A DNA stretch of 64,000 nt from Phorcus lineatus (Eukaryota > Mollusca > Gastropoda > Trochida > Trochidae). Every line of letters starts with the position of its first letter. Position 1 is the first letter of the stretch. The position numbers and the translations under genes were made by a program. The notes under the pieces were generated by a model that saw only the letters and a list, made by a program, of their open reading frames with translations, had not been told where the DNA came from and searched no databases. The stretch covers positions 58,607,022 to 58,671,021 of the forward strand of contig OV121081.1 in NCBI GenBank assembly GCA_921293015.1, given 5' to 3'. Positions 37,701 to 49,500 of the stretch are shown here, piece by piece.

Positions 37701-39463
37701 TTCTGTAGATCTTATGTCGTCCTTGATTGTATTTTTCCGGCTTGATGTGTTGATGCTGTCCCCAGCTTGTGAGATTCATCGAGACGTCTTCTGAGGTTCT
37801 TGACGTAAGCTGATATCGAGTGCTTGCCAAAGTGGTCCAATTTTCCAAAGGTGAATGGTAGTCTTGGCTGCCTCCCGAAGATCATGACTGGTGGATTCGT
37901 ATCTAGAAGGGTTATCGGCCAAGGGTCTAAGTGCGCAACCAAGGACCTCCAGTTGGACTTCTGGGATGACTGCAAAGATCCATGCATCTTGAACAACGTC
38001 CTGTTCACTCAGCACATTCGTTTGAGGAAGGTACAGGGTGGCCCTGCTCCTGTTAATTCCGACTTACTTACACAATTATTTCACAAGATGACTTTCAAAC
38101 TTGGCTCCTTGATTCGAGTGTAAGGAAAAAATATAGTACATAAAGGTTAGGGTAAGGGTTAGGTTTGTTGAGAATGGCTTCCACAATGGTCTGTTACTTT
38201 TGGGATAGGCATGAGCTTACCTAATGAAATGGTCCGTCAGGAAAAGTATGTGTTATAATCCCTTTGACATGTTTATCATGCGGGCTGTTGTATGGGATGA
38301 ACTTGTTATCTTGTTAGATCCATAGGTAGCAAATGTTAAAACTCTATTAGCTCTATTCTGTTCTTGATACAGCACTTCACCCAGTCAATGAGAGCTTGCA
38401 TCTGTATGTACTGTATCTGCGTGTAATCCGTGTATCTGAGATCGTCCTTAATTAGCATGTGGACCCAGGCTAAATGTAAATTTGCATATGTTACCAATTT
38501 CCAATATTTCAGAGCTCAACGTCGGAGAAGTATTTATTCCATGGTCTAGGAGAACTCTTCCTCCTCCTTCAGTACCAGCTCTCAGCCAATCGCATCAAAG
38601 TACTCGTACTCAAGGCACGTGACTTGCCTCGTTCCGATAAACTTCTCGGACGGCCAGGTAATTATGTCCTTTCTGATTTTTTTACACTGTTGCATCTTCA
38701 AATCCGATCGTCGGATGCAAATATGTCAGTTTTATTGATTAAACACCTTTGCTATTAAGATAATCTCTTTTTTCTACGAGCATTAAAATGGTGTTCTGCT
38801 TGTTTAAGCTTTAAGGTTTTTAACTGTGCGATACTGATGACACAATAGTAATTCACTAAACATCAAACAATTATACTTATCCGCCATGAAATTAAATGAA
38901 ATTAAGGGGATATAGGAATGAATCGTGTGCGTAATTCAATAAAATGGTTTAATGTTATGAAAGTAAGAATTTTCAGAAATGTCGATTATTCTGGGATGGG
39001 TAAGGCGTAAAAGATGAACTTGGTAAATTATTCAGTGTATGTTTGTTTTGACTATGACTTTATATGGTTACAAGGTTAACGAATTCCTTTGGACTCACAG
39101 GTGTAGAAAGTTGTTTTTTTAATGCAAGTTAATTTTCTTCTCTTGATAGTGCATTATGTGCTGATTAAGCTTTTGAAAGATGGTGAGCTAGTAGAACAAC
39201 GAGAAACCTCTCAACAAAACGGTCACAACCCCACATGGAACCAACCCTTTCTGTTCGACATGCCGTGTGATAGCATGGACGTATTCTCTCTCGAGTTCGT
39301 CATCATGAGGGACAGACGGACCAATGACAGCGTCGTAGGTCACGTGACGATAGGTCCGGAGAAATCGGGCGCGGGCAACAGCCATTGGGAGGAAATTATG
39401 AATCCTTACAGACGTGAAGTGTCGAAATGGCACCACGTGATGCCTGTTCTGAAATTTGAATAA
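31734..39463 (+). CDS. Synaptotagmin-family tandem C2 protein (Syt12-like), five coding exons
   Basis: Exons 31734-31755, 33158-33223, 33589-34385, 38513-38657 and 39150-39463 join in phase to 447 codons plus stop. A short extracellular N-terminus (MDFKHFSGGRFSTTPGH) precedes one membrane span (about 32-54, FALVLAVAVTSCSICF) and a basic stop-transfer (IRRRLHK). A linker holds RSQSLASLNYGSL, which resembles the linker of Syt12. C2A spans about 165-290 and C2B about 305-447, the latter ending VGHVTIGP…SHWEEIMNPYRREVSKWHHV, a synaptotagmin C-terminal signature. C2A shows none of the usual Ca2+-binding Asp pattern. C2B keeps only part of it (RSDK, MRDRRTND). The protein is probably Ca2+-independent and acts in membrane trafficking. 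Subtype 12 versus 13 or 15 is uncertain. Exon 1 rests on phase, Kozak context and the join alone. Confidence 0.85.
32992..33130. repeat. Tandem duplication, two ~68-bp units in Syt-like intron 1
   Basis: Two adjacent copies begin 'attgaaaa/gacgttctaccctct' (about 32992 and 33059) and end 'cagtaattgcacct'. They differ at only a few positions. The duplication ends just before the acceptor of exon 2. Confidence 0.85.
33158..33223 (+). CDS. Syt-like coding exon 2
   Basis: 66 bp between acceptor 'cttttcag' and donor GTAAGT. It encodes GRFSTTPGHVVNYQAKDVVSE, which joins in frame to KTFMVCMG of exon 3. Confidence 0.7.
33589..34385 (+). CDS. Syt-like coding exon 3 (membrane span, linker, C2A)
   Basis: Acceptor 'cctttcag', donor GTAGGT after KQLNK. 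The frame continues into the intron to 34559, but the donor and exon 4 show that the extension is not coding. The exon holds the transmembrane segment, the Ser-rich linker and C2A. Confidence 0.9.
34386..36899 (+). other. Syt-like intron 3, 5' part
   Basis: AT-rich intron with an (ATA)n run at about 35962-36000 and repeated 'taattaattaatca' near 36070-36110. No coding sequence is seen. Confidence 0.5.
36950..38020 (-). pseudogene. Decayed Ty3/Gypsy-type retroelement fragment (integrase C-terminal part)
   Basis: Minus-strand frames between 38015 and 37712 read LNRTLFKMHGSLQSSQKSNW-type text, then PPVMIFGRQPRLPF and YVKNLRRRLDESHKL. These match the region after the integrase core of Ty3/Gypsy elements, where 'MFGREPRLP' and 'YVxxLxxRLxxAY' are typical. 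Further 3' (about 37150-36954) PLPLRRSSRPGQKPP resembles the basic C-terminal end of such polyproteins. Frames shift repeatedly and no LTR was found, so this is a dead fragment inside the synaptotagmin-like gene's third intron, in opposite orientation. Confidence 0.7.
38513..38657 (+). CDS. Syt-like coding exon 4 (start of C2B)
   Basis: Too short for a long-ORF scan. Acceptor 'atatttcag', donor GTAATT. It encodes SSTSEKYLFHGLGELFLLL through IKVLVLKARDLPRSDKLLGRP, the first strands of C2B. Confidence 0.88.
39150..39463 (+). CDS. Syt-like coding exon 5 (rest of C2B, stop)
   Basis: Acceptor 'tcttgatag'. It encodes VHYVLIKLLKDGELVEQRE through the WHHVMPVLKFE end. The GHNPTWNQPFLFD block matches the conserved 'NPxWNExFxF' of C2 domains. 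Confidence 0.92.
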
Positions 39464-39856
39464 CTTTCTAAACTGTGAATTTTTACTTCTGTGTTTGAAA
39501 GTTTTCACAAAATTTTAATCAATATATTTGTACATTTCCTTTTTGTCATCGATGCTCATAAAAATCTTAACCGTTGCATGTATTTTTAAAATGAATATCA
39601 GTGGAGTTTTTTGGTGGGAGACGCAATTCATAGTAGGTATTTGATAAGATAGCAAGTTTGTTATTTATTTAGACAGAACAAAACAATATACTGATGTTTT
39701 AAATGTATTCAGGAGTGGAAAGAACGTGAAAAGTCGTACGTACAGTTGTGTTCTGTTTAAGTCATTGGCTAAAATGAAAATTACAATGGTTCCAGTTATT
39801 ATCGTAATGGATTTATGTGTCTTATTCATCACCTTTTCTTTTAATATGCTTGCTGA

Positions 39857-39862
39857 AATAAA
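39857..39862 (+). terminator. Candidate poly(A) signal of the Syt-like gene
   Basis: AATAAA about 390 bp after the stop codon, within the convergent gap. Confidence 0.45.
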
Positions 39863-40274
39863 GTAATATCTATCGTAATTATTCCAACGTTTTGTTTAGG
39901 TAGATTTGCATTCATTTATTTTGTAAATTATTTCAAGTGTACCTCTTGAATCCTTAAAAAAGATCCTAATGTTATAAGCCTTGTGAAGGTTATTGATCAC
40001 GTGCCCTAGAATACCAAAACTGTAATAGAAAATACAGTGTTTATAATTGCGTTCATTTTTTAATAAAAACACTGGCCATTAAAAAATATCTTACAAGAGT
40101 GGCCAGGACAAAAATGCCGTTATCTCTACTGTAAACTATTGATATAGGGAAGGGGATATTGTTTTACCGTCGTATTATACTTTGTATATACGTTTTTGTG
40201 TAGGGCACATGTAGATCTTGTTTATTTATTTTTATCATACGAATAACATGTACATTTATAACAATATCATGTTT

Positions 40275-40280
40275 TTTATT
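40275..40280 (-). terminator. Candidate poly(A) signal of the SLC22 gene
   Basis: TTTATT on the plus strand, hence AATAAA on the minus strand, about 46 bp past the SLC22 stop. A further TTTATT is at about 40221. Confidence 0.45.
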
Positions 40281-40325
40281 AAAACTTTTAAACTCTACGA
40301 TTTTCCTTTCCTTTGCAAAATTGAT

Positions 40326-40532
40326 TTATGACTTTTTATCCTTTGACGACTGCACATCTTCTTCCATCTCAGTGCGATCTTCTTGGTCCAGTTTCTTGTA
40401 CCACGATTTCACCTCGCTGATTGTCTGAGGGAGTTCTTTCCCTTTGGTTTCAGGCAGCACCAGTAGGAAGAAAATGGCTGCCAGGCAACACGCCGCCAGA
40501 ACCGAACCAGGTGCCCAAGTTTTGTACTCAGC
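40326..40532 (-). CDS. SLC22 exon 10 (TM12, C-terminal tail)
   Basis: Acceptor 'tgcaacag'. Encodes [32 protein letters not shown] and an acidic/basic tail ending SSKDKKS. Confidence 0.92.
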   Translation of the reverse strand, partial: AEYKTWAPGSVLAACCLAAIFFLLVLPETKGKELPQTISEVKSWYKKLDQEDRTEMEEDVQSSKDKKS

Positions 40533-43500
40533 CTGTTGCAGAAACATTATTTAGCATTATCTATTTAGCTCTAATTCAAATTCGTTCTTTAATTGCGAAG
40601 CCGTCAAGACGTTAGATATCACTTGGAGATTTCTGGTTTGACTACAGACCTAAAGGTGTAGAAGGGCGTACACAGAAGAACAAATATTGAAATGCGGCTT
40701 AATTAGCCAGTGGTCTTCGCTGACGAGTGGAGACGATAAGCACTGACTCTTTTGTAACAATTCCCAAAAATGTAAAATAGACTATCCTTACATACTATGG
40801 TTTAAAAAAGCTTCTATTCCCTGGTAAATTAAATGGATTTATAGAATATTCATTCGTATACAGGTACAGTTTTTATTCGAGCTCTTCCTTTATGTATGAT
40901 GATTTATGTATTAGTCGCTCTCTCCTCCAAGACACTCATTAATAAGCCTACTACACAGAAACAATAAACACTGGGCTACCTGGGTTATACTATGCCCCGT
41001 CAAACTTCCAAGTACCTATCCAAGACAGTCACTGGAATCGATATAACGAATGGTCCAGTAAATTCTGAGTTCATTATTTTGAGGAATATGCTATCAATGA
41101 AATTAGATCAAAACTACCTCTCTTTACTCGCTCCTTCCTGATCAGAATCGAAGCAATGTTCAAAAGATCGGTGAGTTATGATAAAACAACTTGCACGTAG
41201 TTTTTCCTTTGTTAGGAATATGTCAGTTAAGTGACCTACCAACAACCCAGCAAACGGCGCCACCATGCCTCCAATACGGGAAAAAGACGAAGCTGTTCCT
41301 AAACCTACGTTCCTGTCAAATGTAAAATTCTTTATTAGCAAAAGGGACAATACCTCATGCGCTTTACCTTCCATAGTTAGCTGAATCAATTGGAAGAGTA
41401 TTTCAATTCAAGGCCAAGAAAGGCTATTTGAAACACGCTATTTTTTCTGAGAATTTAATTCATAAATAAACATATAGATTAGACTGTTTCATAGAAATAT
41501 TTTCTATTGATTTTTCTACTTAGAATTTCAATATTTCTTAAAATCAAACCTTTTGGGCGGCAAAGTTTTACTTTGTTGTACCTCATATTTGTTGGATATA
41601 ATTCTGGCGTGTAAAAGAACAGAGCCACAAAACCACCGAAGATGCCAAAGAACCCAAAACATGCAAAGGCCGTAGATGCAATGGCCGCTTGTTGAGTCGC
41701 TCCTGGAGAGAGATACAACAGGGAATTGCGTTTCCTTGTGAACCATATCTTAATGTCAAAATGTTTCCTAAAAAAATGAATTCGGTTTACTATTTTGAAT
41801 TACTGATATTATTTAAACATTTCACCCACAGAAAGCACAATACACACAAGGCTAATATACCGTAGACTTCGATGCCATGGGTTCGTGTTTTATGACCTTT
41901 TGAGGGACCAATTCATTTCGAAATTAGGTGTCAAAAGTGACCATGTAGCTTCAACGTTCAGTGCGGTCTCGGATTTCTTTTCTTTTTCAAAATCGCTCTA
42001 CTTTCACACTTAGAGAACAATTTAATTTATCTGACTCTTCAGGGTCTAACTCCCAAAATAAGACTAACTCTTTCAGGTTAACTTCCATAATTTCAAAAGG
42101 AAACCTTTACTATATTCATTGACAACTGTTATCAGATCTGCTTCCTTAGTCCTACATTATAATCACAAAATGGAACTACCTAGAACACTCTTGAAGACAG
42201 TTGCACCAACTAGTCCGAACAAGGCAATCCCGTGCAGCGCCATACATGTCTTCTTCCTCCCGATTCTGATACAAATATAAAACAAACATGAAGTATGCAA
42301 GAATGATAACTTGAAGGAAGAATAACATATATATTCCCCTGTTATACCTCCTTGTCGAGACCGCTAATTGGCACCTACCCATTGGAACAATTACGTCAGT
42401 GATTATCGATGAGTAAGTATGACACGCGACAATGAAGTTATAGGTTCACCCATCATGGGCACCCAAGGCTAATTTTGCCATTACACCTCGCAGATCCTCT
42501 CTGTGTCTTTTCATCAGGAAACCGTGTACTATAATTACCCGCCCTTGAAAATGACGAATGAACGATGAAACGAGGAGCTGGTGACAAGAGTTTGCTAATA
42601 GTAGCATTCAGTGAAAACCGAGGAATTCGAATTGGAAATTAAAAAAGAAAGCTTGTTACGACGTAAATTGTAATAAAACGTGAATTGTAACACTTGCAGC
42701 AAATTGTAATAACTCTTGGTGTAAATTGTAATAAAAACGTAAATTGTAATAAAACCTGACGTAAATTGTAATACGCAAATTGTAACAAAAATTGACGTAA
42801 ATTGTAATAATCTCTACTTGCGGTAAAATGTAATAATTTTTTACGTAATTTGTAATAACCGATTGCATTTCTCAAAATTACGAATATAAATGGGGTTTTG
42901 GTTTATAATTATGAAAGACAGAATAAAACCGTCGGAATGTTCATTAGCGTTTTACTGCAACAAGTCAAGTAGAAAAAAGTTGTGACAAATAATTATATAT
43001 AAAGAGACAAACTGATTCACTTGCAAATAGACACAGAGACTAGCGATGGGAAAGACGAAAAATAATGAAATGCTTTTCTTATGTTTACTTCTTTGTCTTG
43101 TTGTTGTTTATATATATAATATATATATATATATAATGGACTTACTGAATACGGTCTTTATGAATCATGATCATCGGTTTACAAATCTTTAGCGTTTTAC
43201 ATGAAAACAGGATCTTGTGAAAGATCGGATTGATTGTTATTGGTACCTACGTTTTTTCCATCCAATTTTACAAACAAATTTATTGTTTTCATATAAATGT
43301 GTTTTTCTTACATCATTTGATTTTTTCCGACCAAGTGGAGTTATCGATTCTACTCTTGCTTTAAAATCGTTTTGCATGAATTGTAATATCTATCACTCCT
43401 TAACTAATCTGAATAAAAGGAGATCATATATATTATTACGTTCACGTTCAAATAGGTAGTCGCAGGGTGCAACCCTCAAACCTGTTTTGACTAAATATTC

Positions 43501-46500
43501 CAGGACAAAGTTAAGTTATGAAAATGTTATATTTTTAGGATAAGGAGTAATACATGTAAATATCCCTGTCCAACCTCCAAAACTAAGGACATAGAAGGGT
43601 TACATTTTTTGGGTGGTAACCCTGTTAACCCTGTTTTGCGCTATGACATAATGCTAATGTAGTAAAAAAATTGGGTAATGAACTTTCAAATGAGTCCAAT
43701 TTCATGTCTGTCGCACGAAACTAAAAAGTTACGGGCATTTCTTCATAATCATCATAATACTTGAATTGCTTTTCATGCTTGAGGGTCACCTTATGTTACA
43801 TGTATATTGGTTAGCACCACAGTTGGTTACAATTTGGATAGAAGATTGGAATAGAGCAAGGGGGTTGTGTTTGGTATATCGTGTTACAAACCGCTATCAA
43901 TGCTATTTTGAGCTTTAGTCCTTCAGTAAAAGGGTGTAACTCGAGTTGAATAACACAAGATTTTAAGACAGTGACAGAAAAAAGAGGTTTCATCCTTATA
44001 AGCTGTTTTTTTATTTCTCTCTGAAAATGTAAAAGTTGAACATATTGAAATTGTTTGTAGTTACCCTATGTATCCGATTCAGCCTCTACTCAATACCCAA
44101 AGGCCTACAGTACATTTTCATAAAATCAAACGAAATAATGCAACACATTAAACGTATGATTTTGGTGTGATTTAAACAAAAAAGAACGTAATGTACTTCA
44201 ATTATACTAGTACTCTTTTCTGATTATTTATGCGTGGGGTATAAACGTTACAACCCTACTCGTACCAGTTGTTAAAACAGAGAATATATCTGTAAGATAA
44301 TGGCTATAATAACAATTATGAATTTGTAATTGTCCAATTGTAAATTTTGTTAATCATTTTGGTTTTCAATGTATTATAACGTTCACACATTATCAATCTT
44401 TTAGTGAGACTGTAGTAAAAGAGCCACTCCGTGAGTTGTTGGAGTCATATATGACAAACTTAATCAATGTCTTTTAATGAAAGAAGCAGTTTTAAAACGA
44501 ACGTAACATGATCGTTTAAACTATGCGAACCAATTTCTATACCTCTAATTGATTAAAAGGTGTTCATACATAAATGGCCGCCAGTAGTTTTTTGTTTATA
44601 TCTTATTGTTTCCTCTACGACTACGGATAATCGGGTTCAGTAATGAGATGTTTTGAACCTCTGAAGAAAATACATTTCGCATAAACAAATGATTAATTGG
44701 GAAAATTTGAATAAATACATATTTTAAAAATCGTGCTATTGCCCCTGTAGGCGTAAGGGTTACGTAAACAAATCTAAATGACAACCATACGAACTTGCTA
44801 TACCCAAAACAGTCACAGGGCCCTAACCTGTTTCTCGTAGCGATCTTGAGAAGATATTTAATGTTGCGTGCTAATGATAGAATAAAAATATGAATTTTTA
44901 GAGTACTCCAATAAATTAATGCCTGTCTAATGAAATTGGAGAATAAGATTGAACGTAAAAAATGTACTTTGATTAAAGGACATATCTATATAGGGTTATA
45001 TCTACATGCAGCCGTTTCACTGTTTATTTAATGCAGCATTACTAGAAAACATTCAAAACATTGACTTAGTTTAAGAATTTGGTTACAAATAAAACCTCAT
45101 TGTTGTGTTTAATTCGTTATCCTAACAAATACATAGACATAATTGGTAAATGTTAACAAAATATTTTCATTTTATTTGGTTTGGGTGGCATACAGATCGA
45201 TTGTAAGTTAATACGTAGAAGCGCCGACTTTTCTTGTCATAATCATCTACTGTCTCCAAAACATCTACCAATGGCTGGAGATATATAGTAATAAATTATG
45301 TAAAACAATGTATATTAATAGCTGGTCAAATATCCCTTACCCCAGCCCCCTCGCCATATATTATCTTAAATGTTCACTAGAATTTGTAAAACTCCATTTT
45401 TCTGCTTATCTACAATGTATGAATTTCTATATATCATTAGCAGGTTCAAGCCCTTATTTGGCGTCTGCATTTGCTGTAAAATATATCCGATCAAAGCTTG
45501 CCCAGGGCATTTAGAAGCATACGGTGTACGGTACAAACCGTTTCCTTCTATGTAGAACGAGAAGCGTATGCAACCCTAAATATGTACATGTATGGTTTTG
45601 CGTAAAATGAATCAAGCTGAAACTTCTTGAAAAATGTTTCTTGATATGTTAATGTGAAATCTAAGTTCAAGTGAAAAGGATTTTGAGGTAGTTTAAGGTC
45701 ACACAAACGCTCATTACCTGAACGTAGCAGACATCTGTGGAGTGGATGTACCCACCAGGCAGTATAGGTTTGGGATTGTATACAACCTGCTGTCAAGTTT
45801 TCGGTTATTACAATTTACGTAAATATTTATTACATTTTACTGCAAGATGATATTATTACAATTTACGTCAGTTTTTATTACAATTTGCGTATTACAATTT
45901 ACGTCAAGTTTTATTACAATTTGCGTTTTTATTACAATTTACGTCAAGAGTTATTACAATTTGCTGCAAATATTACAATTTACGTTTTTATTACAATTTA
46001 CGTCGTAACAAAGCTTCCCAATTTCCTCGACTCAATACTCAAGAGGTCCGCAGTTCACGTCGACGAAGCAATTACATTGGCTTATTCAAATGAAGGGTGG
46101 ATATTTTCAGTATTTTCCAGAATTCATTCTTCCAAAACAGAGGCTAAAGTCATTTCATATAAAAACCATCCTCATTGTTATCCAATCAAATTGCTACGCT
46201 GAAGTGTCTTAAAACGGTTACGGGACAGCTTAAAGCAACTAACTTTGATTCCAACCAACATGGATTTGCTATTTAAGCTCAAAAGATTCTCTACTAGGGG
46301 AAAAGCAGTCTCTGTGAGGAGAGAATGAGCTAACTCTACCATCATGTATTCGCACCTGTCGATGAGGACGTAGAGGAAGATGCTAGAGGGCATCTGGACC
46401 ACAGTGAGCAGGACGACATTCACGAAGCGGTCCCCAGCCAGCGTGTCCGACGTGAAAAACAGCCCGAAATACGTCATACTGTCGATCAACCTGAAACAAA

Positions 46501-49500
46501 GTCGGTTTATCGAAGGTTTCATATCTTAGAGATAAAACTGCTTCGTTACGAAAGTCGATATCCAGACTTCAACTTTTACATGCAGATAAAATATCTTACC
46601 ATATACACCAAAGAAGTGCCGTATTTAAGCCCAGCCTTTTCACTCTCAAGAAATCAAGCAACGAGTGACTGTAATCCTTGGAATCATGGACGTCATGGAT
46701 GGCTTCATCAACTTCACCATCCGAGGTGTTAATGTTCAATTCAATGTCGAGCTTTGACATCATATCGCGGTAGACGTTCATCACGTGCTGGTGGTCTACC
46801 CCACTTATCCGTGACGCTTTCTTCAAAACCTTTTCTAGCTGTTTGGTTTTGTTATTAGCCACCATCCATCGGATAGACTCGTCCAGAAAGCTGGAAAACA
46901 AGGCGAGGTCTGTAAAATTAGAGAGAGAGAGAGAGAATTGTTTATTTAAGTGTCAACAGTTATACATACATACACTCACATGGACATTAACATATTTAAA
47001 AGTATAACATACGGCCAAATGTGACCTATGAGACACGATCGACAGACATTTACAATCTAAAAATCAATATTAAGAAATGCATTGTTAACGTTATACATAC
47101 ATACGTACACACACACATACAACGATAGTAACATACAGGCATGTGTCAATAAAAGTCATTGTACATACGTGATACATACATGCACATACATTCCGACGTA
47201 CAAACATACATACACACACATACATACATACACGCACGCATGCACACCCATGTGCACACATACATACATACATACATGCGTACGTACGTACGTACGTACA
47301 TACATACGCACGTACATACATACATACATACATACATACATACACACATATATACATACGTACATACATACAGACAGACAGACAGACAGACATACATACA
47401 TTCCGACGTACAGACATACATACACACACATACATACATACACGCACGCATGCACACCCATGTGCACACATACATACATACATACATGCGTACGTACGTA
47501 CGTACGTACATACATACGTACGTACATACATACATACATACATACATACATACACACATACATACATACATACATACATACAGACAGACAGACAGACAGA
47601 CATACATACATACATACACACCCATACAAATATACACCCGTGCACTTACATGCATATAAATACATACATTCATACATGTCATGCAGACGCATATATTGCA
47701 CCAAATGCACACAAAAATAACACACAATTTATATATAAATATTAAGTTAATAGCATTGAAGTAAAAATGTCAAACAAATGTTTTTCTTCTTAAGAACATA
47801 TTAAGTATCATTTTTGATATATTAAAATTCATGTGTTGCATAAGGTATATCAATTTGCTGCTAGGGTCCATATATGCAAATTCCGACACTTCCTCAGATA
47901 ATTGAGAGAAAAGTTCATACCTTATGTCACTGTACAGAGGACAACTTATGACAAAGTGTTTCTCATCTTCTACATTGTTTGTGGCACAGAGTTTACAGTA
48001 ACGTTCATCAGCTGGAATTGGAGGGGAGCTGAATCTGCCCGTTTCTAAGGCTAGTTTGAGAGATCCACACCTTAGAGACGCAACAATTGATCTGTGTGGT
48101 CGTGGGAGAGTTACATAGGGTTCCGTGCAAAAATCATGTTTGAACAACCTATATGTCCTTAGTTTTGGTAGACTATTAACTTCATTTTTCCAGTTCACTT
48201 TGTCAGTGTTTAGAAGATTTTCTTTAATTTTGTTGATTATCCAGTATGTTCCATGTATTGAATCTGTCAGTATATCACTAAGGTTATAATCCTCGAATAT
48301 CTTCACAACCTTCCTTTCCCATGATTTTCCTCTGAGTTTAGACCACTGGTGAATAGACTTATTTACTCTATTCACCTCCATTCGCTCAAGCCTACACCAC
48401 AAGCGGGCAACCTCAGTGTAGACCTTGTACTGGGGGTGGAGCCACCCCATATCCCCCTGCACTGCCGAATTAGCTGAATTTTTGTTGACACCAAGGAATA
48501 GCCTGCATGCTCTGTTCTGAATCACATACATTTCCTTATATTTATTCACACCCCAGATCCCAGAGCAGTAGGACAGAACAGGGTACACAATATGATCATA
48601 TAACTGGGTAAACACTCGGTAATCCATGTCACCTGACCGGTAGTACTTATCCATCACAAAGCCAAGCGCTCGAGATGCTGACTTGATTAGTTGTTTCACT
48701 GCATACCGTAAATCACAATATTCGGTAAACCAAAGGCCTAAGTATCTGTAGCAACTTGTATATTCCAATTCTTGTTCTCCAATATTAAACTTTATACCAC
48801 TTTGCTTAACAGATGCAGGTCTAAAATGTATCACTTTTGTTTTTGTCATGTTAATGCGTAATCTCCATTTTAGTGTCCAGTTGTGGAATATATCTAACAG
48901 ATGTTGTAGAGAGTTTTCATCTGGGGACAATATCACAATATCGTCTGCATAGAGCAGCACTGATATACTTGTATCATTATCTATGTTTATACCACAGTCA
49001 GCCTTCTTCAGCTCTTCGGCCAGATCATTTATATAAATTGCAAATAAAGTAGGTGACAGTTTGCATCCTTGCTTCACACCTGCAGTAACAGCAAATGATT
49101 CGGTGTGTAAATAGTTCAGTTTGACATCACATGTAACATCTTCATATAAAGAGCGGATAGCATGAATCATCTTACCACTAACGCCACATCCCAGCAATTT
49201 AAACCAAAGGAGATCTCTATTGATGGAGTCGAATGCTTTAGAGAAATCAACAAAGCATGCGAAAGTCTGCTTTCTGCTGTTTTTCCTGTTGTTAACGAGG
49301 CTATAGAGACTATGGACATGGTCAACACACGCACGTTTGCTGCGGAATCCGTTTTGTTCGTCCACAAGAATGTTGTTATTTTCAAGATAAGTTGTAAGTC
49401 TAGTATTGAGGACATCGGCATAGATTTTGGAGCAAACTGATAAAAGAGTTATGGGTCGATAGTTCAGTGGGTCCCTTACATCATTTCCGTCAGTTGAGTT

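Larger units (their letters stand above)
42618..46028. mobile_element. ~3.4-kb long-TIR element, non-autonomous, in SLC22 intron 6
   Basis: Two inverted arms, listed separately, face each other and enclose about 2.9 kb with no transposase-like ORF (longest is 80-105 aa, unremarkable). Arms plus interior account for most of the 4.09-kb intron; only about 330-350 bp lie outside on each side, a typical intron size for this gene. The outermost match is imperfect (cgaggaa…aagctt). I saw no target-site duplication. It carries a fragment of the TTAA MITE family at 44416. The superfamily is unknown. Confidence 0.75.

Noticed and set aside
46990-47720. CRISPR-like spaced repeat appearance
   Set aside because: The context is a eukaryotic microsatellite; repeats are 4 bp and there are no unique spacers.
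47082-47727. Long ORFs on both strands rich in Tyr-Ile-His-Thr or Cys-Met-Tyr-Val
   Set aside because: They are four-base-repeat artefacts: all frames stay open because the TACA/TGTA motif lacks stops.
49162-49440. Plus-strand ORFs within LINE ORF2 (also 50300-50536, 51044-51289, 51455-52003)
   Set aside because: Antisense shadows of the LINE ORFs with no features of their own.
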